DNA of 64,000 nucleotides, taken from positions 1 through 64,000 of the forward strand of contig LJDB01000001.1 of assembly GCA_001983455.1 (NCBI GenBank), in the 5' to 3' direction. The DNA comes from Candidatus Epulonipiscium fishelsonii. Lineage in GTDB: Bacteria > Bacillota > Clostridia > Lachnospirales > Cellulosilyticaceae. The position numbers and the translations under genes are program-made. The notes below the pieces were generated by a model. The model did no database searches. It was not told the origin of the DNA and saw only the letters and a program-made list of their open reading frames with translations. How positions within the stretch are numbered: position 1 is the stretch's first letter; each line of letters opens with the position of its first letter. This document shows, piece by piece, positions 26,928-36,965 of this stretch.

Positions 26928-27992
26928 TCACTCCTTAAAACTTAGTGTGCTAAGCTGTTCTAGAGGCAACTTAATAGGTCTATTTTCTCTAGAGGATTTA
27001 TATATAGCAAGTATTAACTCTAGTGCTCTTCTACCTGCCTCTGCAGTTATATAAGGTTGCCTATCTTCATTTATTGCTTGTATAACATCTTTATATAGTG
27101 GTGTATGCCCAAAACCATATACATTTGGTGGGTTTTCATGATATTGTGCTTTCACTTGTTCTGCAATATCTTTATTATCTGCAAAATTCCATTCTTCGAT
27201 GATATTTACAGAAGTGCCACCTGCTTTTACAGTCCCTTTTTCTCCAAACAAATATAACGTTTCTTCTAGGTTTTTAGGATATATATTTGTTGTGCCTTCC
27301 ACTATTCCATATGCTCCACTAGAGAACTTTACTAGAGCTATACCCAAATCTTCAGCTTCTATATAGTCATGATTAAGATTACTAGTATATGCAAATACTT
27401 CATCTACATCATCTCCCATTAACCACCTTAAAAGATCTATGTTATGAATGCATTGGTTCATCAAGGCTCCACCATCTTGCTCCCATGTTCCTCTCCAGGG
27501 TGCTTGAGTATAATAACTCTTTCCTCTATTCCATCTTACATGAGCTGTTCCATGAAACATCTTTCCAAATCTATTGTCGTCAATTGCTTGCATTATTTTC
27601 TGAACAGATTTATTAAATCGATTTTGATGACATGCACATACTTTAATGTTCTTTTCTCTAGCTTTATCTATTATTTTATCTGCATCCTCTAAAGATAACG
27701 CTATTGGTTTTTCTATAATCAGATTAATTCCTTTTTCAATGCAATCCAAAGCTATATTAGCATGCTTTCCACTTTCAGTAGCTATCGCAATTAAGTCTAT
27801 GGCTTCGTTGTTAATCATTTCTTCATAGTCTGTATATAACTTAATTTGTTTACTCAAATTAAATCGTTCAATCTTTTCTTCCATTGCTAATCTGTCTATA
27901 TCACATATAGCTACTATGTTTAATCCGTTGTCTTTAGCAGCTATAATATGATTTGGTGATATCCTTCCACAACCTATTAAAGCATAATTCAT
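26928..27992 (-). CDS. Gfo/Idh/MocA sugar-nucleotide 3-dehydrogenase (WbpB/WlbA-like)
   Basis: A 354-residue NAD-dependent oxidoreductase. The Rossmann motif is LIGCGRISPNH. EKPIALSLEDA contains the conserved lysine of the family, and GGALMNQCIHNIDLLRWLMG provides the active-site histidine region. In the WbpA/B/E/D pathway this enzyme oxidises C3 of UDP-GlcNAc-uronate. AGGGGAG precedes ATG27992. The next gene starts 7 bases after its stop. Confidence 0.88.
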   Translation of the reverse strand: MNYALIGCGRISPNHIIAAKDNGLNIVAICDIDRLAMEEKIERFNLSKQIKLYTDYEEMINNEAIDLIAIATESGKHANIALDCIEKGINLIIEKPIALSLEDADKIIDKAREKNIKVCACHQNRFNKSVQKIMQAIDDNRFGKMFHGTAHVRWNRGKSYYTQAPWRGTWEQDGGALMNQCIHNIDLLRWLMGDDVDEVFAYTSNLNHDYIEAEDLGIALVKFSSGAYGIVEGTTNIYPKNLEETLYLFGEKGTVKAGGTSVNIIEEWNFADNKDIAEQVKAQYHENPPNVYGFGHTPLYKDVIQAINEDRQPYITAEAGRRALELILAIYKSSRENRPIKLPLEQLSTLSFKE

Positions 27993-28004
27993 ATTTTATC
28001 TCCC

Positions 28005-29321
28005 CTATAAAAGTTCTATTTTATCTCTATAAGTTACATTTTTCATTACATTTTTAGTATCAAAGACGGCTACGGCATTTCTGGCTACCATTTCATAATC
28101 CACATTTGTATGTCCAGCTGTAACACACACTAGGTCATAATGTTGCAATGTATCTTTATTCAATTCTTGTATTCCTTTATATATTTTTCCTTTGCTCTTA
28201 TATTCTTTTATATACGGATCATAAAAATCTATTAATGTACCAGCTTCTTTAAAGTGATGTATTACTTTTAAGGCAGGACTTTCTCTATAATCATCAATAT
28301 CATTTTTATATGCTATTCCAAGTATTAAAACTTTTGATCCACTAAGAGATTTCTTAAGTTTGTTTAGTATTTTACTAGCTCTTTCTACTGTATATTCAGG
28401 CATCTTATCGTTTATCATCATAGAAGATTCTATCATTGATGTATGAAAACCGTATTCACGTGCTTTCCAGGACAAATAATATGGGTCTAGTGGAATACAA
28501 TGGCCACCCAGTCCAGGCCCAGGATAGAAAGCTTGAAAGCCATAAGGTTTACTTTTAGCTGCTTCAATTACTTCCCAAATATTTATATTCATCTTATTGC
28601 ACAAAATAGCTAATTCATTTATTAGACCAATATTAATGTTTCTATAAGTATTCTCTAGTATTTTTTCCATTTCAGCTATTGCTGGAGTAGACACTTCATG
28701 AACATCACTGTCCAAAACTTCTCTATATACTGCAGAAATAACTTTTAGAGCTTCTTTTCCTATAGCACCAACTACTTTAGGAGTATTTTTTGTCTTATAA
28801 ATTAAATTCCCTGGGTCCACCCTCTCTGGTGAAAAACCTAAATAAAAATCTTCTCCACATTTTAATCCAGAACCTTCTTCCAAAATAGGCATTAATAGCT
28901 CTTCTGTAGTCCCTGGATAAGTTGTAGACTCAAGCACTACTATACTTCCTTGTTTTATATATTTAGCAATTTCTTTTCCTGAATTTTTAACATAACTAAG
29001 ATTTGGCTGTTGATGCTTATCCAAAGGTGTTGGCACACAAATAGCTATAAAATCTACATCCTTTATAAAACTAAAATCTGTTGTAGCACTTAACATTCCA
29101 GTTTTAACTATTTGTTCTAGATCTTCATTAACTACATCTCCAATATAATTTTCTCCTCTATTCACCATATCCACTTTTTGAGATTGTACATCAAATCCAA
29201 TAGTTTTAAAGCCTGCTTTCGCTTTTTCAACTGCCAAAGGCAACCCCACATACCCAAGTCCTATTACACCTACAGTTAAAGTTTTTAAGCTTATTTTATT
29301 AGTTAAAATTTCTATATTCAT
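28005..29321 (-). CDS. UDP-GlcNAc/UDP-ManNAc-type 6-dehydrogenase (WbpA-like)
   Basis: A 438-residue nucleotide-sugar dehydrogenase that oxidises C6 of a UDP-HexNAc to the uronate. The NAD site is VGVIGLGYVGLPLA. The catalytic Cys is in GGHCIPLDPYYL, the N-acetylhexosamine dehydrogenase version of the motif. The ATG at 29321 is preferred; an in-frame GTG at 29339 has no clear SD. It opens the four-enzyme set for UDP-2,3-diacetamido-2,3-dideoxyglucuronate. No WbpI-type 2-epimerase is present in the window, so the gluco form would be the product. Confidence 0.9.
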   Translation of the reverse strand: MNIEILTNKISLKTLTVGVIGLGYVGLPLAVEKAKAGFKTIGFDVQSQKVDMVNRGENYIGDVVNEDLEQIVKTGMLSATTDFSFIKDVDFIAICVPTPLDKHQQPNLSYVKNSGKEIAKYIKQGSIVVLESTTYPGTTEELLMPILEEGSGLKCGEDFYLGFSPERVDPGNLIYKTKNTPKVVGAIGKEALKVISAVYREVLDSDVHEVSTPAIAEMEKILENTYRNINIGLINELAILCNKMNINIWEVIEAAKSKPYGFQAFYPGPGLGGHCIPLDPYYLSWKAREYGFHTSMIESSMMINDKMPEYTVERASKILNKLKKSLSGSKVLILGIAYKNDIDDYRESPALKVIHHFKEAGTLIDFYDPYIKEYKSKGKIYKGIQELNKDTLQHYDLVCVTAGHTNVDYEMVARNAVAVFDTKNVMKNVTYRDKIELL

Positions 29322-29347
29322 TATTTTATCAAACCTCACATCTATAT

Positions 29348-30295
29348 TTAATCTCTAAATTTTTTAATTTGTTTTAATCTGTTAACATAATCTATCATTT
29401 TTCTTATGTTAATATAGTTTCTTTTAATTTTAAATATATTAATTTTATTTTTTTTAAATAATGCAAATATTGTTTGTATAGTATTTAGCTTCATTTTAGT
29501 TTGTATAGCAGTAACTAATATAGGTATACCATTAGGCTCAAATAATTCTAATTCTTTCTCTGATAAATATTTTCTTAAAAATTTATATTTTTGCAAATTA
29601 ATTTTTAAACGGGTTATAAAATTTTCATCTGTTACTGTTGTTGTTAAACTTCCTTTATCTTTAGTAATACAATAAAATACTTCTTTTGTTACTATAAAAT
29701 TTTTCATGTAATGACCTAATCTTATTGAAAATTTTACATCATTAGCTACATGTGTTTCAGCAAATCTCAAATTATATTTTTCGATAAATTTTCTTTTAAT
29801 TAATCTTGAACAAGCAGAATGAAAACCATATCTTAAATACAATTCATTTATTCTATTTTGTTCATCTTTATAATTGTAAATAATTTTTTTGTAACTTGAA
29901 TGTCTGTCTGATAATTTAGTTGTATACTCTTCTACACTTATTGGAGTAAAAAATATAGTGTCAACATCACAATCAAAATATTTACTTAGAACAGTCCAAT
30001 TATTTTTCAAAAAATAATCATCAGCACCTACTAAAGTTATCCATTTGCCTTTTGCATGTTTAAGAGCTTTATTAACTGCTGATCCTGCTCCTTTTTTATT
30101 TATATCATTATCCATAAAAATAACATTATTTGCTTCATACTTTTTTTTAATCTTTTCGTAAATTTCATTGTTTAAATTACTATGGTCATTTACTACTATA
30201 ACTTCTACTTCTTTTTTATCTATAGGTAAAGTTCTTAATAATCTATATAATTTATTTGCGTGATTATAATATGGTAGTATAATTGATAATTCCAT
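29348..30295 (-). CDS. family 2 glycosyltransferase
   Basis: A 315-residue cytoplasmic transferase. The GT-A core at the N-terminus has ELSIILPYYNHANKL, VIVVNDHS and VGADDYF, the DXD-type metal site in the form ADD. The C-terminal third is basic and may contact the membrane. It has GAGGGG before ATG30295. It would add one sugar to the lipid-linked repeat unit; donor and acceptor unknown. The sequence is very AT-rich compared with the catabolic locus. Confidence 0.85.
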   Translation of the reverse strand: MELSIILPYYNHANKLYRLLRTLPIDKKEVEVIVVNDHSNLNNEIYEKIKKKYEANNVIFMDNDINKKGAGSAVNKALKHAKGKWITLVGADDYFLKNNWTVLSKYFDCDVDTIFFTPISVEEYTTKLSDRHSSYKKIIYNYKDEQNRINELYLRYGFHSACSRLIKRKFIEKYNLRFAETHVANDVKFSIRLGHYMKNFIVTKEVFYCITKDKGSLTTTVTDENFITRLKINLQKYKFLRKYLSEKELELFEPNGIPILVTAIQTKMKLNTIQTIFALFKKNKINIFKIKRNYINIRKMIDYVNRLKQIKKFRD

Positions 30296-30313
30296 TAAGT
30301 TACCCCTCTTTCT

Positions 30314-31333
30314 TTATAAATTATCTTTAAATTTATAGTATAAGTACAACACAAAATAAAGTCTAAGTTTTATTACTGAGAATAAAATTTTATGTTTAAA
30401 CTTCGCATTTTTTACATCTAGTTTATCCACTATTGGTTCTATTTTCTTAAAGCTTGCTCTACAAAATTTAAGTTTGTTAATTAAAGATGTATTAGGATTT
30501 TTAAACTCATTTATTATTTTTACTAGCCTAGCATTAAATAATATTGTATCAAATCTATTCCCAAATTTATCTAATTCATTATCAAAATAAAATTTTTTAA
30601 TTCTATTTTGATATATTTTTCCTATATGATTTATATTTTTATGATATTTATTAGTTGTAGACTCATCACGTTTAAGATAATAATATAATGGTTTATTTAA
30701 ATAAGTTACTTTATTGGCTACTATATGTGCATTTAAGTTAAACAGTACATCCTGTGCTTTTATTAAGCCTTTGTCAAATTTAACCTTATTATCTCTTAAT
30801 AACGTTGCTTTATATAATCCAGACCACATGGGTCTGCTAATTTTAATATATTCATAAGGCTTTGTATACCTTGGAGATAACATTGGTAATATAATTTCAT
30901 TTATTATTTGTTGTTTTTCTAAAACAACTCTATTTATTTCATTTCGTTGTATATTCTTACCAGTTATATTAACCTCATAATGATCACACAAACAAATATC
31001 TGCATCATACTTTGTAATCTGTTTGTACATTTTCAAATACATATTTTTATCTATCCAATCATCGGGATCAACAAAACCAATATAATCACCAGTTGCTATT
31101 TCTAAACCTATATTCCTTGCTGAAGATACTCCTCCATTTGGTTTATCAATTAGTCTTATTCGATCATCATATTTAGTATATCTTTTACATATATCCAAAC
31201 TGTTATCTGTGCTTCCATCATTTATTAAAATTATTTCAATATCTTTTAAGGTTTGATTTTGTATGCTTATAATTGATCTCTCCAGATATTTTGATACATT
31301 ATAAATAGGTACAATTATGCTTACTTTTGGCAT
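30314..31333 (-). CDS. family 2 glycosyltransferase (N-terminus shared with next gene)
   Basis: A 339-residue GT2 enzyme with SIIVPIYNVSKYLERS, ILINDGSTDNSLDIC and FVDPDDWID. The ATG at 31333 has AAAGGAG ten bases upstream; an ATG 21 bases earlier overlaps that SD and is rejected. The first about 110 residues are nearly identical, also at DNA level, to the adjacent gene at 31364, whereas the C-terminal parts are unrelated by eye. This suggests recent duplication or gene conversion of the catalytic domain. Confidence 0.87.
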   Translation of the reverse strand: MPKVSIIVPIYNVSKYLERSIISIQNQTLKDIEIILINDGSTDNSLDICKRYTKYDDRIRLIDKPNGGVSSARNIGLEIATGDYIGFVDPDDWIDKNMYLKMYKQITKYDADICLCDHYEVNITGKNIQRNEINRVVLEKQQIINEIILPMLSPRYTKPYEYIKISRPMWSGLYKATLLRDNKVKFDKGLIKAQDVLFNLNAHIVANKVTYLNKPLYYYLKRDESTTNKYHKNINHIGKIYQNRIKKFYFDNELDKFGNRFDTILFNARLVKIINEFKNPNTSLINKLKFCRASFKKIEPIVDKLDVKNAKFKHKILFSVIKLRLYFVLYLYYKFKDNL

Positions 31334-31363
31334 TTTGTAATTTTCTCCTTTCATTTTTATAAA

Positions 31364-32320
31364 TTACACTAGATCTAATTTTAATAAAAATTTGTATAAA
31401 TTAATTGTAAACTTTAAGTTAATCACTAGCATTAAACCTACAATTTTTGTAATTAACTTATGTTTACTAAGTAGATATATTTTAATGTAGGGCTTTATAT
31501 TTAATTGAATATTTTTTACAAGCTCATAGTCATAATATTTTGCAGTCATCATTCTTTTTAATATTACTAAATTTTGCCTTACATAATTTTCTATAATATA
31601 ATTACTACTAGCTGGATAATTTTGTTGAGCAAATTTTATCATATTATAGGTACTATCTATTAGACTTAAATCATTTAAAGAAAAACTTTTATTGAGAATA
31701 CTATTTGGAGTATCTCTATAATAATAATGGCGTTTATTAATATATCCAATTTTATGGCATTTGTTGAATAACTTATACATTATAAATTGATCTTCATATA
31801 TTTTGCCTTCAGGAAATTTTATCTTTTCAAAAAGTTCTTTTTTAAATATTTTTTGCCATAAAAATGATTGGATGTACGTTGATTTAAAAAGTTCTACTAA
31901 AGCCTGTTCTCTTGTAAATAATATAAATTTATCGTTTATTAGTTTAGTTGTATTTATCTTTCCAAATATCCCTGTAATAGCTATATCTAAATGATATTTA
32001 CTAACAATTTTCATTAAATCTTTATACATATTTTTGTCTATCCAATCATCCCCATCAACAAAGCCAATGTAATTTCCAGTTGCTATTTTTAATCCTATAT
32101 TCCTTGCAGAAGATACTCCTCCATTTGGTTTATCAATTAGTCTTATTCGATCATCATATTTGGCATATTTTTTACATATATCCAAACTGTTATCTGTGCT
32201 TCCATCATTTATTAAAATTATTTCTAAATTCTTATAAGTTTGATTTACTATAGTTTTAATACATCTTTCAAGATAATTTTCAACATTATAAATAGGTACA
32301 ATTATGCTTATTTTATCCAT
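31364..32320 (-). CDS. family 2 glycosyltransferase (N-terminus shared with preceding gene)
   Basis: A 318-residue GT2 enzyme with SIIVPIYNVENYLERC, ILINDGSTDNSLDIC and FVDGDDWID. The catalytic N-terminus is almost the same as in the gene at 30314, including long identical DNA runs; the acceptor-side C-terminus differs. It has AAGGGG before ATG32320. It probably transfers a sugar onto the growing repeat unit. Confidence 0.87.
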   Translation of the reverse strand: MDKISIIVPIYNVENYLERCIKTIVNQTYKNLEIILINDGSTDNSLDICKKYAKYDDRIRLIDKPNGGVSSARNIGLKIATGNYIGFVDGDDWIDKNMYKDLMKIVSKYHLDIAITGIFGKINTTKLINDKFILFTREQALVELFKSTYIQSFLWQKIFKKELFEKIKFPEGKIYEDQFIMYKLFNKCHKIGYINKRHYYYRDTPNSILNKSFSLNDLSLIDSTYNMIKFAQQNYPASSNYIIENYVRQNLVILKRMMTAKYYDYELVKNIQLNIKPYIKIYLLSKHKLITKIVGLMLVINLKFTINLYKFLLKLDLV

Positions 32321-32341
32321 TTAAAAACCCCTTTAAGATAT

Positions 32342-33511
32342 TTACAATTCATATAATTTTAAATATTCTTTGTATAAATCTTCCTTATTAAAATTAATTT
32401 GCAGGATAACTTTCATATGGCTTATTTTTCTTGCCTGTTTTAACATACTTTTCCAATCCCCTTTATCAACAATTGCTCCGCAACTTTTACTTATAGGTTC
32501 AACACTTCCTCCAGTATTAAAAGTAACAACAGGAATTCCACATGCTAGTGCTTCCAAATTTGTGGTTGGATAGTTATCTTCCAAAGTAGGATTTATAAAT
32601 ATATCAGCAGCAGTATAAATTTGGGCTAGTTGTTTTGTATTATGAGTCCTTGTAATACCGACAATATTTCTAGTAAGTTCATTTTTTTGTTTATTGGTTA
32701 CGCCTACCAAAACTATAGCTTCATTCTCTTTTAAATGTTTAGCCATTTTGAAAAAGTACTCATATCCTTTTCTTTTGTTCCAAACGTTGGCAACCCCAAG
32801 AAAAATACGTTTATCCTCTAGGTTGTAAAGTTGTCTAACTCTGCTTTTTGTAGGTTTAAATACTTTCAAATCAATCCCATTATTTATAACCTTCACTGGA
32901 TAGTCTTTAAGAAAAGATTGTTTAACTAAATTTGCAAGCCAATATGAAGGAGTAACTATAGTCATATCTTTAAGACCAGTAAATAACTCTTTCTTTTTTA
33001 CATAGTTTATACTAGAACTGTCCCAAAATAAACTTTTGGGATATTCTTGAGTTTGTGGACAATTATAGCAAAACGTCTTCCACTTATCACAGCCTACATA
33101 ATCAAAATGAGGACAATGCCCTGTGAAACTCCAGCAGTCATGTAAAGTCCAAATAACTTTTTTATCAGCCTTTTTTAAGTATTTAAACAAAATTTCTATA
33201 TTAATATAGTATCCATGAAGATTATGCAAATGGATAACATCAGGATTTAACTTTTCAACATCGTTAATAAATTTTTTGGTAACTATCGAGGAATTAAAAC
33301 CTTGATTATCAAGCAGTCTACTTTTAATGCCATCAACATAAGTATTCATCTTGTTGCCGATTTTAATTGTGTTATCACAATTTCTTGGTTCATCTCTTCC
33401 ATACGCAATACAACTTTGGTAGCCTTTATTAAGTAAAATTTGATGCAAGTCTGTAGCTATTCTACCTGTACTAGCTATTCCGCAAAATGTATTAATTTGG
33501 AGTATCTTCAT
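32342..33511 (-). CDS. family 4 glycosyltransferase
   Basis: A 389-residue GT-B enzyme. The N-terminal acceptor domain has KILQINTFCGIASTGRIA, then HLHNLHGYYIN and WTLHDCWSFTGHC. The C-terminal donor domain has NGIDLKVF, GVANVWNKRKG and the retaining-GT4 motif INPTLEDNYPTTNLEALACG. A Cys cluster (CPHFDYVGC, FCYNCPQ) resembles the zinc-like knot of some GT4 enzymes of this type. The ATG overlaps the stop of the gene upstream (TAATG), so the two are translationally coupled. Confidence 0.9.
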   Translation of the reverse strand: MKILQINTFCGIASTGRIATDLHQILLNKGYQSCIAYGRDEPRNCDNTIKIGNKMNTYVDGIKSRLLDNQGFNSSIVTKKFINDVEKLNPDVIHLHNLHGYYINIEILFKYLKKADKKVIWTLHDCWSFTGHCPHFDYVGCDKWKTFCYNCPQTQEYPKSLFWDSSSINYVKKKELFTGLKDMTIVTPSYWLANLVKQSFLKDYPVKVINNGIDLKVFKPTKSRVRQLYNLEDKRIFLGVANVWNKRKGYEYFFKMAKHLKENEAIVLVGVTNKQKNELTRNIVGITRTHNTKQLAQIYTAADIFINPTLEDNYPTTNLEALACGIPVVTFNTGGSVEPISKSCGAIVDKGDWKSMLKQARKISHMKVILQINFNKEDLYKEYLKLYEL

Positions 33512-34737
33512 TATTTCCTCCTTTTGTCTAGTGATTTGATTAGCTTAATATATTTGTCAATGCAGATTTTGCTTGTATACTTTCTTTCATATAAATCTCT
33601 ACATCTTATTGACATATCTTTAATTAAATCTCTATCTTTGTCTAGTTCTAGGATGCATTTAGCTAGTTGTTTATAGTCTCCTTGCTCAACAACATAACCA
33701 ATGTCATTTTCCTTAACTTCTTTAGCAATGTCTGTGTGTTTTCCCATAACAGCAATAATCGGCTTGCCAATTGCCATATAGTGATATGTTTTACTTGGGA
33801 CACTTATTCCTTCTACACCTTTTTCCATACTTACTATACATACATCCGCTATTTTTAAGCCATCCTGAAAATCTTCTTTATTAGGTGCATCATGAAATTC
33901 TATATTTTTAAGAGTGTAGTCTTTGGCTTGATCCTCAAGATTTTTTAATTTGTAACCGTGTCCAACTAGAACAAAGTAGATTGATGATTCATCTTTTAAA
34001 TATTTAGCACAATCCATTAACGTTTGAAGGTCTTGGCCTCTTGCCATATTTCCGCCATAAACTACAATTGTTTTATAGGTATTTCTTACATTTTGAAAGT
34101 GCTTATTTTTTACATTAGTTTTTAAACTTGGATTATCTGTGTACCAATTTGGTATTATAGTAACTTTTTCAGGTGGTACTTTTTTATTTGTAACGATAAG
34201 TTGCTTCATTTCATCTGATAGGGCAACAATATGGGTTATATTTTTGTAGATTATATTACTAATAAGTTGCATACCTGAGTCCAGTATATCTCCTTTTTTT
34301 ATTACTCCTACTGCAAGTGGCAATTCTGGATAAATATCATATGTAACATAAATTAAGTTGAATTTAAATATTTTTTTTGCCATAATAGGAAGCAGTGGTA
34401 ATACTGGTGGATTTGTAAATACAATAATGTTTTTATAATTTTTATATCTAGGTACTTTTAAGCTCATTACAGCCATAAATGATATAAAGTTTATTAAAGC
34501 GGAAACTTTCTTGTTCCTTTTTAATTGAATGTACTTTAGTCTGGAAATATCAATTCCATTTTTTATTTCTTTTGTCGGTGCCTTATTTGTCAAATTAAAT
34601 TCTTTGGGGTATCCACAAATTACGTCAACGCTCAATCCTTTTTTTACAAATCTTTGAGCCATCTCATATGGTAAAACTGCAGTAGATACATATTCAGGAT
34701 AAAAAAATTGACATAAGATTAATACATCTTTTTTCAT
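33511..34737 (-). CDS. family 4 glycosyltransferase, first gene of the glycan operon
   Basis: A 408-residue GT4 enzyme resembling WbuB/WcaI-like transferases (LILCQFFYPEY, NPPVLPLL, IPNWYTDNP, YGGNMARGQDLQTL, VSVPSKTYHYMAIGKP). I chose ATG34737 because AAGGAGG lies 6 bases before it; a longer ORF to 34788 has no SD. It is the promoter-proximal gene of the operon running to 21134. I see no Wzx flippase, polymerase or initiating phosphoglycosyl transferase in the window, so assembly needs genes elsewhere. Confidence 0.89.
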   Translation of the reverse strand: MKKDVLILCQFFYPEYVSTAVLPYEMAQRFVKKGLSVDVICGYPKEFNLTNKAPTKEIKNGIDISRLKYIQLKRNKKVSALINFISFMAVMSLKVPRYKNYKNIIVFTNPPVLPLLPIMAKKIFKFNLIYVTYDIYPELPLAVGVIKKGDILDSGMQLISNIIYKNITHIVALSDEMKQLIVTNKKVPPEKVTIIPNWYTDNPSLKTNVKNKHFQNVRNTYKTIVVYGGNMARGQDLQTLMDCAKYLKDESSIYFVLVGHGYKLKNLEDQAKDYTLKNIEFHDAPNKEDFQDGLKIADVCIVSMEKGVEGISVPSKTYHYMAIGKPIIAVMGKHTDIAKEVKENDIGYVVEQGDYKQLAKCILELDKDRDLIKDMSIRCRDLYERKYTSKICIDKYIKLIKSLDKRRK

Positions 34738-34822
34738 TTTCTTCCTCCTTTGTTGCCTATAAATATAAACTTCGTTTGATTGAATCATGTCAATCTAATA
34801 TTTTCCCAAATATAAGCTGATA

Positions 34823-34845
34823 TAGACAAGATGGTATCTTGTCTA
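34823..34845. promoter_or_regulatory. 10-bp inverted repeat upstream of the glycan operon
   Basis: TAGACAAGAT / ATCTTGTCTA, a perfect palindrome with a 3-base centre, in the 290-base gap between the divergent glycan operon and the MORC-like module. It may be an operator or a leader hairpin of the minus-strand operon. No other clear signal is visible in the gap. Confidence 0.5.
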
Positions 34846-35027
34846 GTTATAATCAATATCTATAGATATGCTTGTAATACTAGTTTTATGCACATATTAT
34901 AAAAACCTTTGTTCAATGAATAGCAAAAAGTCTATAATTCATTGTAATTCAAACGTAATGTCGATAGTATATACCTAGAGAGTAATGCATATAAATGTAA
35001 AAAGACAAGCTACAAGGGAGGAATTAT

Positions 35028-36965
35028 ATGAATATAGGATGGAATTTCCCCTCAAATAACAATGGGGAAATAATTGGTATAGGAGAAGCTGGTATTGAAA
35101 CATTTAGAGGAAGTGTATTTAATTCTTTGGCACGTGAAATCTGTCAAAATTCACTAGACGCTAGAGAAAATCCAGATGCTCCAGTAAGGGTAGAATTTTG
35201 TTTACATAAAGTACCTACAAGAAATTTCAAAGGTATGAAAGAATTAGCCGAGGCGTTAAATCTATGCAGAAAATTTTGGAATAAAAATAAAAAGGCTACT
35301 ATTTTTTTAGAAAGAGCTCTTAGTTTATGCAGTAGTGAAACTATTAGAGTTTTGCGTATTAGTGATTTTAATACAAGTGGATTAACAGGTTCAGATAAAA
35401 TTAAGTCTTCGCCTTGGCAAGACCTAGTGAAATCAGCAGGAGTATCAAATAAATCTGCCGAATCTGGCGGAAGCTTTGGCATTGGAAAGTTTGCACCATA
35501 TGCTTGTTCTGAATTACGGACTATTTTTTATTCTACATATGACAAAAATGGATTACAAGCTTGACAAGGAGTAAGCAGACTTGTATCTTTTCAATATCCA
35601 AATACAACTGAAATAACTCAAGGAAAAGGATACTTTGGAAATACTGAAGATAACTCTGCTCTTAAGACTACGTTTTCTTTTGGTGGATTTAAACGAACAG
35701 AAGTTGGAACAGACATATATATATTAGGATTTGCAAATCATGCTGATTGGAAACACAATGTAATAAAATCTGTTATAGAAGAGTATTTAATTAGTATCAT
35801 TGATGGCCACCTAGAAGTAACCATTGATGATACTAATATTAATAAAGATACTCTTGAGGAATTAATAAATACTTATAAAGAAGACATTCCACTTACCTAC
35901 AACTACTATGAGGTACTTACAAGCAAAGATGCTAAGTGCATTGTTGAAAAAAACTTTGAAAACATGGGCGAATTGGAACTACGTGTGTTATTAAAACCTG
36001 AACTTAAACGTAGAGTATTGATGTCTCGTAACAATGGAATGAAAGTATTTGACCAAGACCGTATTTCTGCGATAATCCAATTTGCAGGCGTATGTATTTT
36101 AAGAGGTCAAAAATTGAATGAATATTTTAGAGCAATGGAAAATCCTCAGCACACTCGTTGGGAAGCTGATAGATTTAGTGATAATGAAAAAGAGAAAAAG
36201 GAAGCTGAAAAAAAGCGAAAAGCTCTAGTTGCATTTGTTAAAACTAAAATTAAAGAACTTGGGGAACAACCATCTATAGACAAAACTGATGTTACAAGTA
36301 TGATTGACCTTATACAAGACATAACTGCTTCTAATGATGATGGCAGTGACGGTGTAGAGGCTATAAAAGATGATATTAAATCTATTAATTCATTTAAAGT
36401 GAAAAAAGTGAAAAAAAATAACTCTAGGAATAAACTTGATCTTGCTGAAATTTCACCTGATATTGATGAAGTGGAAAGAACTTCTGGTGGATCCAGAAAG
36501 AAAAAGGAAAACAAGAAGTCTAACCCACCTACTGGTAATGGAGGACCTAGAACTAGTAAAGGTACTGATGGTACAGGCAAAACTGGTGATAATCGAGTAG
36601 TGATCAACGAATTTAATAACGAAAATGAGGTGGAAATAAAATCTCAACAATTAATTGAAACAAATAATATGCGTTTATTTATAAGCAATATATCTGATAA
36701 TACGTATAAATTGTTATTTATCCCTACAGTTTCAGCAAAATTGGCTTATATCGATGTGGTAATCAGTGGTGAATCAAAAACAGAGGCAATTAATATTATC
36801 AATGCTAGTACTAGTAATAACATGATTAAAAATTTACTTCATTGTAAAAATAACAAAATTTACTTAAGTAACATTAGGGCTAACAGAAAATACACCGTAC
36901 ATTTTAAACTAGCATACGCCCAATCTTGTGCTATGGAGGTAGAATTATATGAATATCAAGTATAA
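35028..36965 (+). pseudogene. MORC/MutL-like GHKL ATPase interrupted by an in-frame UGA
   Basis: One reading frame of 646 codons that contains a single UGA at 35562-35564 (codon 179). The N-terminus is a GHKL ATPase: Glu37 and Asn41 in REICQNSLDARE, Asp113 in RISDFNTSGL, and the lid loop GGSFGIGKFAPYA (147-159). The frame then continues through the transducer-like part, a Lys/Gly-rich linker (about 470-525) and a beta-rich end. Around the stop the text reads GLQA-stop-QGVSRLVSF; a TGG-to-TGA change would explain it. UGA is a normal stop elsewhere (for example 17511-17513 and 55444-55446). AGGGAGG precedes ATG35028. A fresh nonsense mutation, a sequencing error or recoding are all possible. 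MORC-like ATPases of this kind occur in bacterial conflict systems. Confidence 0.8.

Noticed and set aside
35562-35564. UGA recoded as tryptophan (alternative genetic code)
   Set aside because: UGA is the natural stop of the ABC ATPase at 17511-17513 and of the M42 peptidase at 55444-55446, and no other gene in the window carries an in-frame UGA.
35562-35564. Selenocysteine at the UGA of the ATPase
   Set aside because: No redox motif around the codon; the context (GLQA-x-QGVSRL) fits a tryptophan or other bulky residue.
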